Positions 19,176-28,800 are shown, numbered from the stretch's first letter. The stretch is DNA of 64,000 nucleotides from Pacificibacter maritimus (GCF_003814915.1 NZ_RKQK01000002.1:1-64000), one strand, 5' to 3'. Notes: generated by a model not told the origin, from the letters alone. Translations and numbers: made by a program.

Positions 19176-20215
19176 TTGGCACAGTCATCGCACTCGGCAT
19201 GATCAAAGGCCAGAAAGCGGCCGCATTTATCAAGAACGGCCGCTTGGAAGATCTGATCGTCGACCCTGCAGACGACAACACGCCCGCCGCTATTGGCGCT
19301 ATTTACCGCGCCAAAGGTGGCCGTATGCTGAAAGGCATGGGCGGTGCCATGCTCGATTTGCCTGACGGCAACAGCGCTTATTTAAAAGGCAACAAGGGCC
19401 TTAAACCAGGCGCGCCAATGCTGGTGCAGGTCACGCATATGTCCGAGGATGGCAAGGCTGTGCCTGTCACCACACGCCTGATATTCAAATCGAAATATGC
19501 GATCATCACACCCGATGCGCCAGGTTTGAATATTTCGCGTACCATCCGCGACGAAGAAGAATTGCTGCGCCTGCATGATCTTGCAAATGCGGGTATGGAT
19601 GACGCTGATGAAACACTTGGATTGATTTTACGATCGGCCTGCGCAGATGCAAAATCCGATGAGATCGCCGATGACATCGCCAATATGCGCGGCCTTGCGG
19701 AAGCTGTGACGGCTGACGTCTCCGGTGCGCCTGAACTCCTTGTTGATGGGCCTGATGCTTGGGATGCGGCTTGGCGGGATTGGGACACCCCTGACGTGTT
19801 CGACGATTCTGAACAAGCCTTTGACAATCACGGCGTCTACGAGATGATCGACGATGTTTTATCCCCGCGCGTTTCCTTGAAAACAGGCGGTCACGCCTAT
19901 ATCGAACCGACCCGCGCCTTGGTGGCCGTTGATGTGAACACAGGCGGCGAATTTTCTACCGCTGCGGGGTTCAAAGCCAACTTGTCGGTCGCACGCGACC
20001 TGCCGCGCCAATTGCGCTTGCGTGGTCTTGCTGGGCAAATCACCATTGACCTTGCCCCAATGCCGAAAAAAGAACATCGCGTGTTTGAACAGTCACTGCG
20101 CGCAGCTTTTAAAGCCGATGGATCAGAAGTTGTCTTGGCTGGGTTTACCCCGCTGGGCCATTTCGAAATCCAAAAGAAACGCGAGCGTGTGCCTTTGAAA
20201 GACATTCTTAAATGA
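19172..20215 (+). CDS. rng: Ribonuclease E/G family endoribonuclease
   Basis: 347 residues. The DNase I-like catalytic part is present, with the two metal-binding aspartates in [13 protein letters not shown] and [11 protein letters not shown]. It is shorter than E. coli RNase G (about 489) and has no RNase E-type C-terminal scaffold, matching the short alphaproteobacterial form found between maf and yacG. It should act in rRNA maturation or mRNA turnover. Overlaps with both neighbours show a tight operon. Confidence 0.9.
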   Translation: MIGTVIALGMIKGQKAAAFIKNGRLEDLIVDPADDNTPAAIGAIYRAKGGRMLKGMGGAMLDLPDGNSAYLKGNKGLKPGAPMLVQVTHMSEDGKAVPVTTRLIFKSKYAIITPDAPGLNISRTIRDEEELLRLHDLANAGMDDADETLGLILRSACADAKSDEIADDIANMRGLAEAVTADVSGAPELLVDGPDAWDAAWRDWDTPDVFDDSEQAFDNHGVYEMIDDVLSPRVSLKTGGHAYIEPTRALVAVDVNTGGEFSTAAGFKANLSVARDLPRQLRLRGLAGQITIDLAPMPKKEHRVFEQSLRAAFKADGSEVVLAGFTPLGHFEIQKKRERVPLKDILK

Positions 20216-20430
20216 GTTGTCCGATCTGTGAAAAAGACCCTGTTCTAAAATATCGTCCCTTCTGCTCAAAGCGCTGCGCAGATGTTGACTTATCGCGCTG
20301 GCTAAATGGCACCTACGCGGTGCCAAGCATGCGTGAAGAAGATGAAGACGAGGTCGCAAAGGCCTTTGAAGAAACCCTGCGCACAGCTCAAAACGAAGCT
20401 CAGGACAGCTTAAGAAAAAAACCTCACTAA
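20212..20430 (+). CDS. yacG: DNA gyrase inhibitor YacG
   Basis: 72 residues. Zinc finger of YacG type: CPIC near the N-terminus and FCSKRCADVDLSRW after it. The tail (from about residue 40) is acidic and probably disordered. It binds GyrB and inhibits gyrase in E. coli. It overlaps rng by four bases and is last in the operon. Confidence 0.92.
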   Translation: MSCPICEKDPVLKYRPFCSKRCADVDLSRWLNGTYAVPSMREEDEDEVAKAFEETLRTAQNEAQDSLRKKPH

Positions 20431-20509
20431 ATGCGCATTTTAGCTCTGGACACCATCAGAGCTGGAGACTAAACAACGCAAACCCAGAACGTGCAAACGT
20501 TCATCCGGT

Positions 20510-20584
20510 GCCCGGGTAGCTCAGGGGTAGAGCAGTGGATTGAAAATCCTCGTGTCGGTGGTTCGATTCCGCCCCTGGGCACCA
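20510..20584 (+). tRNA. tRNA-Phe (anticodon GAA)
   Basis: Cloverleaf: acceptor GCCCGGG/CCTGGGC with one G-U pair, D arm GCTCAGGGGTAGAGC, anticodon loop TTGAAAA, T arm GGTGGTTCGATTCCGCC, and encoded CCA. The anticodon stem has one T-T mismatch. The accessory island begins directly after it, although no copy of its 3' end is visible at the far end of the island. Confidence 0.97.
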
Positions 20585-20647
20585 TTTAAACACCTTATAC
20601 ATAATGATTTTATTAAAGATCGAAAGTCGCGAGACTTGCAGCACCTG

Positions 20648-20660
20648 CTCTGGGGCTACA
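20648..20660 (+). repeat. Left copy of 13-base island repeat
   Basis: ctctggggctaca, identical to 38749-38761 in the same orientation. Repeats of this look beside P4-type integrases often act as arm-type integrase binding sites; that role here is inferred. Confidence 0.55.
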
Positions 20661-20780
20661 TTTCAACCTCGGTACAAGCTTCGATTATTTGACGAGTATA
20701 AACACATTCGAAGTTTTTAGGCATTCCCTGCGACAAATAGCAATGCTCTGGATATAAGTAATCAAGAGAAAGGATTGCCT

Positions 20781-21050
20781 ATGCCGCATGCCACAAAACG
20801 AGAACACGAATTTTAAACCGTTGATCAGGTCGCCCAGAGATACAATATCTCCAAACCCACCGTGTGGAGGTGGTGCAATGCAAACCCACAGTTTCCAAAG
20901 CCATATAGACTTAGCCCAAATTGCACGCGCTGGAAGCTCGTAGATCTTATAGATTACGAAGCCAATATCCGAGATTGCTGCATTACCGCCTTCCCGTCCC
21001 CATACGATCGCGAGAAGGATAATGACGCCAAATCACGGTCCGTAAATTAG
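20781..21050 (+). pseudogene. AlpA-like regulator with stop at codon 12
   Basis: ATG 20781 has a good RBS (aaagga). The frame reads 11 codons, meets TAA at 20814-20816, then continues open with a clear AlpA/excisionase-type helix-turn-helix: TVDQVAQRYNISKPTVWRWC, then PQFPKPYRLSPNCTRWKLVD. Position just after the stop matches the usual start of this domain, where a Leu normally precedes TVDQVA, so one base change may explain it. AlpA proteins activate excision of P4-type islands. Unless read through or restarted downstream, this copy is dead. Confidence 0.75.
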
Positions 21051-21077
21051 GAATGGCTAGATATTTGAACACACGCC

Positions 21078-21248
21078 TCATCCCATATCGAGCAAGTCTT
21101 GCAACTTGCGGACTCGATCTGGTGTGGGACGTGGGTCTGCACCGCTAGAAATCACACGAATGCACTCGATCCATGCTTGTTCGTTTGTTGTAAGCTGCTC
21201 CCACTCACCAAGAGGAGACTGAGGAAGTTTAATAACTGATTGTGTCAT
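21078..21248 (-). CDS. 56-residue conserved-looking small protein
   Basis: The frame on the minus strand begins MTQSVIKLPQSPLGEWEQL and ends QDLLDMG. Its start overlaps, as ATGA, the stop of an upstream frame encoding a related sequence. Shared pattern with that frame: W-x-E-x-I-R-x-x-S-x-x-A-D-P-R-x-T. No known function. Its similarity to the upstream fragment, including the ADPR-x-T block, is the main evidence that it is a real gene. Confidence 0.6.
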   Translation of the reverse strand: MTQSVIKLPQSPLGEWEQLTTNEQAWIECIRVISSGADPRPTPDRVRKLQDLLDMG

Positions 21249-21364
21249 TTGCCAAAAATCCCTCGAAGAGTTGCTCTTGAGCGCGCTGTAAGGCGCGGAT
21301 CGGCTTCATCAGATGCATCTCGAATCTCATCGAGCCACTGCTTTTCATGGTCAGCGACAGGAGA
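21245..21364 (-). pseudogene. Truncated paralog of the 56-residue protein
   Basis: About 39 codons remain (EKQWLDEIRDASDEADPR and onward, ending GIFGK). It aligns with the downstream 56-residue protein. The 5' end is lost where recombinase sequence begins at about 21365. It was probably a tandem pair of small genes before the insertion or deletion. Confidence 0.5.
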
Positions 21365-21365
21365 A

Positions 21366-21897
21366 GGATTAGAAAAGCAAGCAGAGAAAATTCGTGAGTG
21401 GTGCAAGAAGAAAGGCATCCAACTTCTAACTATTCACGAAGACATTGCATCAGCTGTCGGTGATCATAGCTACAAAAGACGAACCGGACTTCAAGACGCG
21501 CACAAACAAGCTTTGAGAGAACATGCGATTTTAGTCGCCTCAGACCCTACTCGCCTCTTTCGAAACCTTACTGCGGCTGTCGACTTTCTCAACAACCTCC
21601 CTAAAAAGGTCTTTTCCATCCAACCGAGCATTCGCGGACCTCTTGAATAGGCGCAACATTTTGACTGGGCATGGACATCACTGGACAAGAGACACAGTTT
21701 TAAGAAAGCGAAAAGCCGCTAAGGAGTTCCTACAGGAGCGAGATCAACTCGAAGCTGAGCTAGATGCAGAAGAAGCTGCGGCAACCACCTCACTGAGCCC
21801 AAAAAGCTTGAAAGATAATGAAGTCGCTTTGAAAACCGAAGAAGAGCTCGCTGAACAAGCTGAATTGGAACGAAACCCAACCTACGGCCTATTCTAA
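21366..21897 (+). pseudogene. Serine recombinase remnant
   Basis: The N-terminal catalytic start with the active serine is missing. What remains begins LEKQAEKIREWC and continues with IHEDIASAVGDHSYKRRTGL and ILVASDPTRLFRN, resolvase-type sequence. A frame change near 21610-21640 leads into LLNRRNILTGHGHHWTRDTV, typical of the DNA-binding part of serine recombinases, and then an acidic tail ending at 21897. Truncation plus frameshift make it inactive. Confidence 0.75.
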
Positions 21898-21974
21898 CGA
21901 GACGCCAACCTGCCTCTTTTACGGACTGATGTTTGGTTTTCTGCGTCAGCGCGGCAACGACCGAGGCTCCTGAC

Positions 21975-23212
21975 TTACCATGCCAATGCCTCGGTCGTTG
22001 CCCCCAGTATCTCTTTAGCAAGACGCTTTGGTACATTCCTCGCCTCAACAAAACCTGACGTTCCCTTACAGCATCATCGACCTTACCCACGATCTCATTC
22101 GCACGCTTGTCCTTGATCCCCACCTGCTTCGCGACTGCCAAAAAGTGTCGTTTTCCAGGCTGACGTCCCTCTCCGGCGATGAGTAGAGTATGTTCACCAC
22201 CAGGACCAAGGCTAAAACTAACATCATAGGCTGGAGCCAACTTCCACACCCCAAACTGATCCATAAGAAATGCGTGGCTTTTCAAATGATCATCGCGGTT
22301 CATCATGCGTGCATTGAAGACCATCCGACGCTACATTTGCTCCACCGCTCTATGGTCACGCGTCACGAGTCTTACGACTTTCAAAAGTTCACTGTAGTCC
22401 ACTTGCGCTTGGCGAAAATCGACATCTAAGAGTGCCGCCACTGTCTGCATATGAACACGCTCAGCTCCATTGCGATCAAACCGGTCTGTAACGAAATAAG
22501 CCTCCCCTTTAGAGGCGCGCAGAACGGTCAAAGGACTCACTTCAACACCCGCAGCCGCACCTACATCACTATACGCCGCCTCAGCCTCCACAGCGCACTC
22601 TGCGTCGCACTGCGCGCGCCTCTTGATGAGCACATGACGCCATCCTTCAGCAGGTGTGCTCCGGTGATCCAACAATTGAGAGTTGTCTCTATCAATAATT
22701 GCAACGAACTTTGGACGTGCACCTTGTGAACCGCCCGCCATCCCACGAAGACGCTCAAGGTCTTCAGAAACCAAGTCATTCCCGACCTTTGGCACAAGAC
22801 CATCAAACCAATCGAGATCCACATCTTTTTCAAGCGGGTAATCATCTGCCGGCCGATAAGATAACGCCCCCATACCGTGCGATCCAACCATGGCAAGACG
22901 TGTTAAATCAGTGATCTCAGCACGAGAGCGCCCACGAGACATCAAGGTGCGATCAATAAGTAGGCACCCCCATCCGTCCGGAAGGCTATCCCCAAATAAG
23001 CCAGGTAATTCACCAAATGCGCGCCCTTTTGAGCGCAAAAGTCCAGTCTAGGACTTTACCAACAACGGACTGATATTCCGATGAGCTTGTTCCAAGTCTG
23101 GACTCCATTCTGCAACGGCTTCGCTCCGTGAGGCATCCCAGCCGATTTGACCAACAGAAACATCACGAGTTGAAGGACTAAACGCGAGCGACACATCTAA
23201 ACGATTGTTCAT
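21975..23212 (-). pseudogene. hipA: HipA-like kinase toxin with in-frame stops
   Basis: ATG 23212 overlaps the hipB stop as ATGA. The frame reads MNNRLDVSLAFSPSTRDV, meets TAG at 23050-23048, resumes in the same frame as TGLLRSKGRAFGELPGLFGD, covers the HipA core (FVTDRFDRNGAERVHMQT), meets TAG at 22333-22331, then resumes MVFNARMMNRDDHLKSHAFL, the catalytic NRDDH motif, and LAPAYDVSFS. A frame change near 22066 gives a plausible end at 21975. HipA family kinases phosphorylate glutamyl-tRNA synthetase. Two amber codons and a frameshift should abolish the toxin. Confidence 0.85.
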
Positions 23213-23562
23213 ACTTTACGCCCTCTCGAACTAGCGCGCTGCCTTAGTCTGTCATGCGCCTCCAGTTCATCAAGCGTCAACGCCTCCGCAGCAGGGAACA
23301 GCCCCTTGAAGCCATCTAAGGCATCAAGCGCTTCCGCCAAGACAAGTAAGTTTGCCAATGAGATCTCTCCGGTCCGCTCAAATTGTTTCAATGTGCCCAG
23401 TGGCACCCCTGACTTTTGCGCAAGAACAAGTTGGGTCATGTCCAGCGCCAAACGACGTTGGCGCGCAGCATTGCGAACGCGATCTTGAACATCTAGTGCC
23501 GTTTCGATTTCGATCACACACGCCTCAACCAAATAGCCATAATGCGATCCCTTAGATCCCAT
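23209..23562 (-). CDS. hipB: HipB-like antitoxin (Xre helix-turn-helix)
   Basis: 117 residues with an Xre-type helix-turn-helix at about 30-85 (RRLALDMTQLVLAQKSGVPLGTLKQFERTG). It is intact and directly coupled to the broken hipA. HipB proteins bind and neutralise HipA and repress their operon. The upstream region has an inverted repeat (atatttg at 23581-23587 with caaatat at 23614-23620) that could be its operator. With hipA dead, it would be an orphan DNA-binding protein. Confidence 0.82.
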   Translation of the reverse strand: MGSKGSHYGYLVEACVIEIETALDVQDRVRNAARQRRLALDMTQLVLAQKSGVPLGTLKQFERTGEISLANLLVLAEALDALDGFKGLFPAAEALTLDELEAHDRLRQRASSRGRKV

Positions 23563-23628
23563 ATTACAAACTAATAGACCATATTTGATCCATTACCAAC
23601 GGTGCCGCGGTGCCAAATATGTTGACAG

Positions 23629-23755
23629 ACGTTTACATTTTGCGGCTCGGACGTTTCCATTCTGCGAAAAATGTAAACGTCCGGTACCTAAAACACCCCA
23701 AAAACGTTTACATTCGCCCGCATTTTAGCATCAAGCACTAATACAATGTAAACGT
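23629..23755. repeat. Iteron-like repeats acgtttacatt
   Basis: Five copies of an 11-base unit: plus orientation at 23629-23639, 23651-23661 (one mismatch) and 23704-23714; inverted at 23670-23680 and 23745-23755. They lie upstream of hipB. They could be operators of an island regulator or a relic replication-origin iteron array. No replication gene is adjacent. Confidence 0.75.
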
Positions 23756-24735
23756 TCAAACCCAAGTATAGTTGGTTTTGCGCGCCCAAGGTTTACCTTA
23801 AGTTGACATAAATCGACCTTTTTAGCTTTTTTGAGAATTACGATCCGACATAGAGGCATCGAAAGAGAGCATCAGAGCGGACACGAAATCATCCAAATCC
23901 AATCGAAATCAAAGCTACAATGGAAGATATATTAGAGTGCTATTTTGAGAGGCAGTGCTGGCAAGATCGATGGATTCTCATCCGGTGAATTCAATTACGA
24001 CATGTGACATTCAGACCAACCAACGTGGTAAAGACCTTTGGCGCACCATGGCAAATATGCGCACAGATACGCGCGAGGATGCACCCACACAGCTTTGTTG
24101 TACATGTGCAAGCGAAACACCGTCAAACGCATTTAAAAGCTGCCTCAGAGCGCCTCTGATTAGATGATCGCATAGATAGGTATACAGCTAAGCAGGCAAA
24201 CAGCTAAATAGAGCCCCCCTCCTCCGGCATGCTAAGAAGGAGGATGACATGGGTATGGGTGCTTTTGTTCAGGTTCAGGTGCATGGTCTAATATGAAATT
24301 ATCAAATGCATTTTAAATATTTATAATCGCAAAGGTGGAGTAGACGATTGCTCAAACTCATTTCTAAAACCGCTAGGCGTCCCATGCGAACTTTCCACCA
24401 CAGCATCAAGGCGAAGGTTGACCTATATGATGGTTGAGGAATCTTATTTGAAACGGAATGCTAACGCCATTCACGTCAATCGACACTTCGGGCGGGAACC
24501 GAACTTTCGCTGCGCCTGCAAACCCAATTGGGCAACATGATGAAAGCGGACACTCGGGGGCGCGATCAGTTTTTTCGATGTGCAGACACAGCTAACGGCG
24601 GCAGTGAGCCCAAAGTACCGATTTTGGGAGAGCACACCAATGTCGGCTTTGGAGCTACCAAGAACAATCGAACAAGCTACGGAGCACTGTCGAAGCGCGG
24701 GAAGTCATCTGTTAATAGGTTGTTAATCTATGTAA
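23756..24735. other. Gene-poor stretch, no gene supported
   Basis: About 980 bases between the iteron-like block and the GGDEF-EAL gene. Short frames exist but none shows a domain, good RBS or coding pattern. It contains one copy of a shared element (24486-24513). Confidence 0.5.
24486..24513 (+). repeat. Repeat upstream of the GGDEF-EAL gene
   Basis: cttcgggcgggaaccgaact followed by ttcgctgc. A near-identical copy lies at 27535-27561 in the same orientation, so the pair brackets the GGDEF-EAL gene. Confidence 0.7.
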
Positions 24736-27369
24736 ATGACAGTGCTTGCCAACGTAACCCTTCGGCAGGAATCCAAGTTGACCACATTCCCAGCTCCCAA
24801 TAACGACGCAGAACGCACCGCTGCGATTAGTGAACTTGGTATACTGAATTCGGGCACTTCACCCGAATTCGATGCAGTGACACGCATTGCTGCCGACATT
24901 CTTGACTGCCCAATCGCGCTGATTTCCATTGTTGCGAAGGATGAACAATGGTTCAAGTCGAACGTCGGCTTGAGCGTGGCGGGAACACCCAGAGAACTGG
25001 CGTTTTGCACCCACACGATAATGGATGATGTGCCGCTGATTGTGCCTGACGCGCGAAGTGATGATCGGTTCAAAAACAACCCTTTGGTTTTGGGTGAGCC
25101 AAATATCGTTTTCTACGCAGGCGTTCCACTCAGTCTCGGACGAAATCATAACTTAGGCACCCTTTGTGTCATTGATAGCAAGCCTCGTGAGCTTAACGAT
25201 ACTCAAATCGGCCTATTGCGGAACCTCGCTAAAATCGTCGAGGCACAAATTAAGGCACTACAAATTCAGCGCGAATTGAAGAGCAAAACGGATGCCCTTG
25301 AACGATCAACTTCCTTTCTTGAGCAGATCAAAAAGCTGACGGGTGTTGGCGGTTGGGAACTAGAGCTTGACCCGTTGTCCCTGACTTGGACTGACGAAAC
25401 GAAACGTATTCACGAAGTTTCTGAGGATTATCTGCCGCAACTTGAGACTGCTATAGACTTCTACGCTCCAGAGGCGCGTTCGATTATTCAGGGCGCGGTT
25501 GAAAGCGCCTTGAACGAGGGTATCCCGTGGGACCTCGAGTTGCCGCTCGACACTGCAAAAGGCAATCGCATTTGCGTGCGCGCTGCCGGAGCTCCGGTCT
25601 ACAAAAACGGTACGATGACAAGCTTGATCGGAGCTTTTCAAGACATTTCAGAGCAAAAGCGCGTAGAGGAACGGATACGCAGTTCAGAGAAAATTGCTCG
25701 GGAGAAAACAGCAAGTTTGCTGGCAATCCTGGATAACATGGATGAAGGGGTCAGTGTCTTCGATGCCAATGGTCGTTTGGTGATTTGGAACGCCCGCTAT
25801 CTTGAGATATTTGGCAAACCTACGAATGAGGTCAGAACAGGTGTCGCATTCCGTTCTCTCCTAGAAATGGAACAGTCTCGCGATGAATTCCACGGAGATA
25901 TCGATAGGCATATTGAAGACTTGACGCACAAACTTCAACGCGGCGAGACTGCCGCTTACCAGTTCCAATCAGCAAATGGTAAATCTATTAGCTCAATGAA
26001 TGCACCCTTACCGGGCGGCGGTTGGGTCGGCACTCACAATGATATCACGGAACAAGTGATGGCTGCGGAGGTCCATAAGTACGCTTCCTTTCATGATGCA
26101 CTTACTGGGCTTCCTAATAGACTGGCCTTCAATTCTAAACTTGAAGAAATCGAAGAGAAAGCAGCCGACGACGAGTCAATCGCATTGCTTTTTGTGGACT
26201 TGGACCGCTTTAAGGAAGTGAATGATACCAACGGGCACCAGGCAGGTGACGCTTTGCTGACGGAGACAGCTACCCGCTTACAAGGCTGTATGCGCAAAGA
26301 CGACATGGTCGCACGATTGGGTGGGGACGAGTTTGCTTGCGTAATCGTTTGTAAGACTGCCGATGCGATCCAAGTCGCTGAGGACATTGCGAGCATGGTC
26401 AACACTGAGCTCCGCCGACCTTTTGAGATACTTGGCAAGCCAATATCGATTGGAGGTAGTGTTGGCATTTCTGTAGCTTCGACGCGGGAATTCTCAATTG
26501 ACAGTTTAACGCGAAATGCGGACGAGGCCCTTTACAAAGTCAAAGAGTGTTGTCGAGGTGGATATCATGTTCATGACACCGGCCTCATGTTTGAAAACAA
26601 GGCTAAAAAGGAAAATGCATCGGCAGTACGATCTGCCGTTCGTTGCAATGTACTTGGCCTTGATTTTCAGCCAATATTTTCTTTGAACAATGGCTCTTGC
26701 GTCGGAGTGGAGGCTTTGTTGCGGTGGCGTGGGACAGATGCACAAGCTCTCTCGCCGGAGGAAATCATCCGTATTTCAGAAGAGCAAGGCACGATATCCG
26801 AAATTGGCCAATGGGTAATCTGGGAGAGCATCAAATCACTACGCTTTCTAGATGAAGATCAACGTGTTGCTGTAAATGTCTCGCCCCGCCAGCTGGGCAG
26901 TGGAAGTACATTCGATCAAGTCGTCTGGACTTTGAATGAATTTGGTGTCGATCCAAGTAGGCTTGAGCTAGAAATCACAGAAAATGTTCCTTTGACTGGC
27001 GAAAATGAAGCTGTGGTTGAGCTTTTCAAGTTGAAGTCGTTGGGAGTTAAGATTGCCCTAGACGACTTTGGGACAGGATTTGCATCGCTGAGCTATCTCC
27101 AGAATTTTCCTTTCGACCGCATAAAGATCGACCGATCTTTTGTCTCAGCTTCATCGGACGACGCGCTTTCTCTTGCCATAGTACGCTCAGTGACATCTTT
27201 AGCAAACGAACTCTCGGTTGAGACCACTGCGGAAGGCATCGAGACGCATGAGCAATTGGCGAGAGTACAAAGTATGGGCTGTACATATGGACAGGGGTTT
27301 TATCTTGCGCGCCCGTCGACTATCGACAGCTCTCCCAAATCGACACCTGTACTCAGGCCTATTGCTTGA
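24736..27369 (+). CDS. GAF-PAS-PAS-GGDEF-EAL cyclic-di-GMP enzyme
   Basis: 877 residues, no signal or membrane segment, so cytoplasmic. Order: GAF (about 35-175, FCTHTIMDDVPLIVPDAR), PAS (about 200-310), PAS (about 335-445, ILDNMDEGVSVFDANGRL), GGDEF (motif at about 529-533) and EAL (EALLRW at about 658). The diguanylate cyclase motif RLGGDEFA is intact and preceded by an RxxD inhibitory site (RKDD). The EAL side keeps ELEITEN, LDDFGTGFASL and KIDRSFV, so phosphodiesterase activity is likely too. It should make and/or degrade cyclic-di-GMP in response to a signal sensed by GAF/PAS. RBS is weak. It sits alone between repeats. Confidence 0.93.
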   Translation: MTVLANVTLRQESKLTTFPAPNNDAERTAAISELGILNSGTSPEFDAVTRIAADILDCPIALISIVAKDEQWFKSNVGLSVAGTPRELAFCTHTIMDDVPLIVPDARSDDRFKNNPLVLGEPNIVFYAGVPLSLGRNHNLGTLCVIDSKPRELNDTQIGLLRNLAKIVEAQIKALQIQRELKSKTDALERSTSFLEQIKKLTGVGGWELELDPLSLTWTDETKRIHEVSEDYLPQLETAIDFYAPEARSIIQGAVESALNEGIPWDLELPLDTAKGNRICVRAAGAPVYKNGTMTSLIGAFQDISEQKRVEERIRSSEKIAREKTASLLAILDNMDEGVSVFDANGRLVIWNARYLEIFGKPTNEVRTGVAFRSLLEMEQSRDEFHGDIDRHIEDLTHKLQRGETAAYQFQSANGKSISSMNAPLPGGGWVGTHNDITEQVMAAEVHKYASFHDALTGLPNRLAFNSKLEEIEEKAADDESIALLFVDLDRFKEVNDTNGHQAGDALLTETATRLQGCMRKDDMVARLGGDEFACVIVCKTADAIQVAEDIASMVNTELRRPFEILGKPISIGGSVGISVASTREFSIDSLTRNADEALYKVKECCRGGYHVHDTGLMFENKAKKENASAVRSAVRCNVLGLDFQPIFSLNNGSCVGVEALLRWRGTDAQALSPEEIIRISEEQGTISEIGQWVIWESIKSLRFLDEDQRVAVNVSPRQLGSGSTFDQVVWTLNEFGVDPSRLELEITENVPLTGENEAVVELFKLKSLGVKIALDDFGTGFASLSYLQNFPFDRIKIDRSFVSASSDDALSLAIVRSVTSLANELSVETTAEGIETHEQLARVQSMGCTYGQGFYLARPSTIDSSPKSTPVLRPIA

Positions 27370-27941
27370 ACCAGACGTTCAAAGTTAAGTGACGAATGAC
27401 TGAATTGTCCGCGTAGCCGCCATCCAGCACGTCAAAATGCTGCGCTAACGGGTCAATGTCTGCTTTGAGGAAGCTGCAATGCAGCGGCGAAACGAACGAC
27501 CAATGGCCGCTTAGGCCGTTTGTGTCGATCGACCCTTCGGGCAGGAAACCGAACTTTCGCTTTGGACTATATCAAGTTCTGCAATGCGGACGGAGCCGAC
27601 ATTGCCGCTGATGATATAGGCGGCTGCTTTCAGTAAATGATGCTTCTACCATGCTGATCCTGTACCATTTTAATGAACGGGGATTGTTGCATGCGCAATT
27701 GGTATCGCGCTAAAAACCAGTGCCGTCGTCCACCGACGTTGATTTTTCCTTTTGTTTCATGTATTGATAAGGAGACGGATCAAGAAGATCGGCGCGATGC
27801 CAGATCTGAAGCGCGTGCTGGAATATGATGTCCAAGCTGCCCGCAAGGTCCAAATAGTTCACTCCGAATTGGGTGACTGCAATCCACATCATCCTGATAT
27901 TTACTGCCGATTGGTTTCAATCGCAGTGAAGAAAGATAACC
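27370..27941. other. Non-coding stretch with repeat copies
   Basis: About 570 bases. Holds gaggaagctgcaatgcagc at 27467-27485, related to 31566-31584 and 37260-37277, and the second copy of the cttcgggc element at 27535-27561. I see no convincing gene; a short frame at 27752-27991 overlaps the next gene and lacks support. Confidence 0.5.
27535..27561 (+). repeat. Repeat downstream of the GGDEF-EAL gene
   Basis: cttcgggcaggaaaccgaac followed by tttcgct; matches 24486-24511 with one substitution and one extra base. Confidence 0.7.
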
Positions 27942-28673
27942 ATGAACAACTATGCACAAGCAAGAGTATCAAACCCCGTGCGCTACTTTGAAACGCCGGA
28001 ACACGTTCTGAGCGATGTCAAACTCGGCCACGCTGACAAGGTGAAAATATTAAAGTCGATGGCGGTCGATGCGGATCAAAAGCTGGAAGCGACGTCCGAG
28101 GGCATGGCCGGATCAACGTCAGCCTACAATGCGGAAGACCTACAGTCTGCTTTGGTCCATCTCGAAAACGTCAAAGATGTTGAGGGCGCAGAGACTACAG
28201 ACACCCAAACAGCGCGCTTTCAACGTATTATGGTCGTCACAACCGTAGATCAGTATCTCAATCGCGAAGTTGCAGGCGTTGCCTATGACATGGCCGAGAG
28301 CACGGGCGGCAAGGTCAGCTTGCTCAGTGTTGTACCGTCAGCCTTTGAGGGGGCGGGACTGGCGGCGACAGGACCAATGCTCACCGCAGTTCCCCTTGTC
28401 GCGACTGACGATGCGCAAATCATCGAAGACCGCCACGATCAGCTCGAAGACTTGAAGATAGCCTGCGGATCAAGCATTGAAACCGAAATCGAGGTGCGTA
28501 GGGGCCAGATCGAAGACGTTATCGGCGTGTATGCCGAAGCGTTTGACGCCGATCTTATCGTCGTCGGGTCCCCAAACCGATCTTGGCTTGAAGCGTTTCT
28601 CGACACCTCGGTCGCCCGCAAGGTGACGAGATCGGCACTTTGTTCGGTTCTGGTCGTACCTGAACCGGCATAA
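27942..28673 (+). CDS. Universal stress protein with N-terminal extension
   Basis: 243 residues. About 90 N-terminal residues (VSNPVRYFETPEHVLSD and LKSMAVDADQKLEATSEG) form an extension not part of the usual Usp domain. The Usp domain follows (about 93-243): RIMVVTTVD, ADLIVVGSPNRSWLEAFLDTSVARKVTRSALCSVLVVP, which retains the late G-2x-G-9x-G-like nucleotide site only partly. It may buffer stress or redox changes. A hairpin at 28701-28740 follows. Confidence 0.85.
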   Translation: MNNYAQARVSNPVRYFETPEHVLSDVKLGHADKVKILKSMAVDADQKLEATSEGMAGSTSAYNAEDLQSALVHLENVKDVEGAETTDTQTARFQRIMVVTTVDQYLNREVAGVAYDMAESTGGKVSLLSVVPSAFEGAGLAATGPMLTAVPLVATDDAQIIEDRHDQLEDLKIACGSSIETEIEVRRGQIEDVIGVYAEAFDADLIVVGSPNRSWLEAFLDTSVARKVTRSALCSVLVVPEPA

Positions 28674-28700
28674 CCGCTCCTCTCAACTCATCCGTCAAAA

Positions 28701-28740
28701 GCTCTTAGCCGCAAAAGCCGTCAGGTTTTGCGGCCAGAGC
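28701..28740 (+). terminator. Hairpin after the Usp gene
   Basis: gccgcaaaa (28708-28716) pairs with ttttgcggc (28726-28734), extended by gctct/agagc at the base. No T run follows, so termination is likely but not certain. Confidence 0.55.
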
Positions 28741-28800
28741 GATGACTTACCGGTTGGCCACATCTCAACATCGCTCCACGAATATTTAAGGAGACCACTC

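Noticed and set aside
20560-20584. tRNA-Phe 3' end as island attachment core
   Set aside because: No duplicate of this sequence was found in 38773-39211, so it cannot be supported.
27752-27991. 79-codon frame before the universal stress protein
   Set aside because: Overlaps the real gene start, has no recognisable family and no good RBS.
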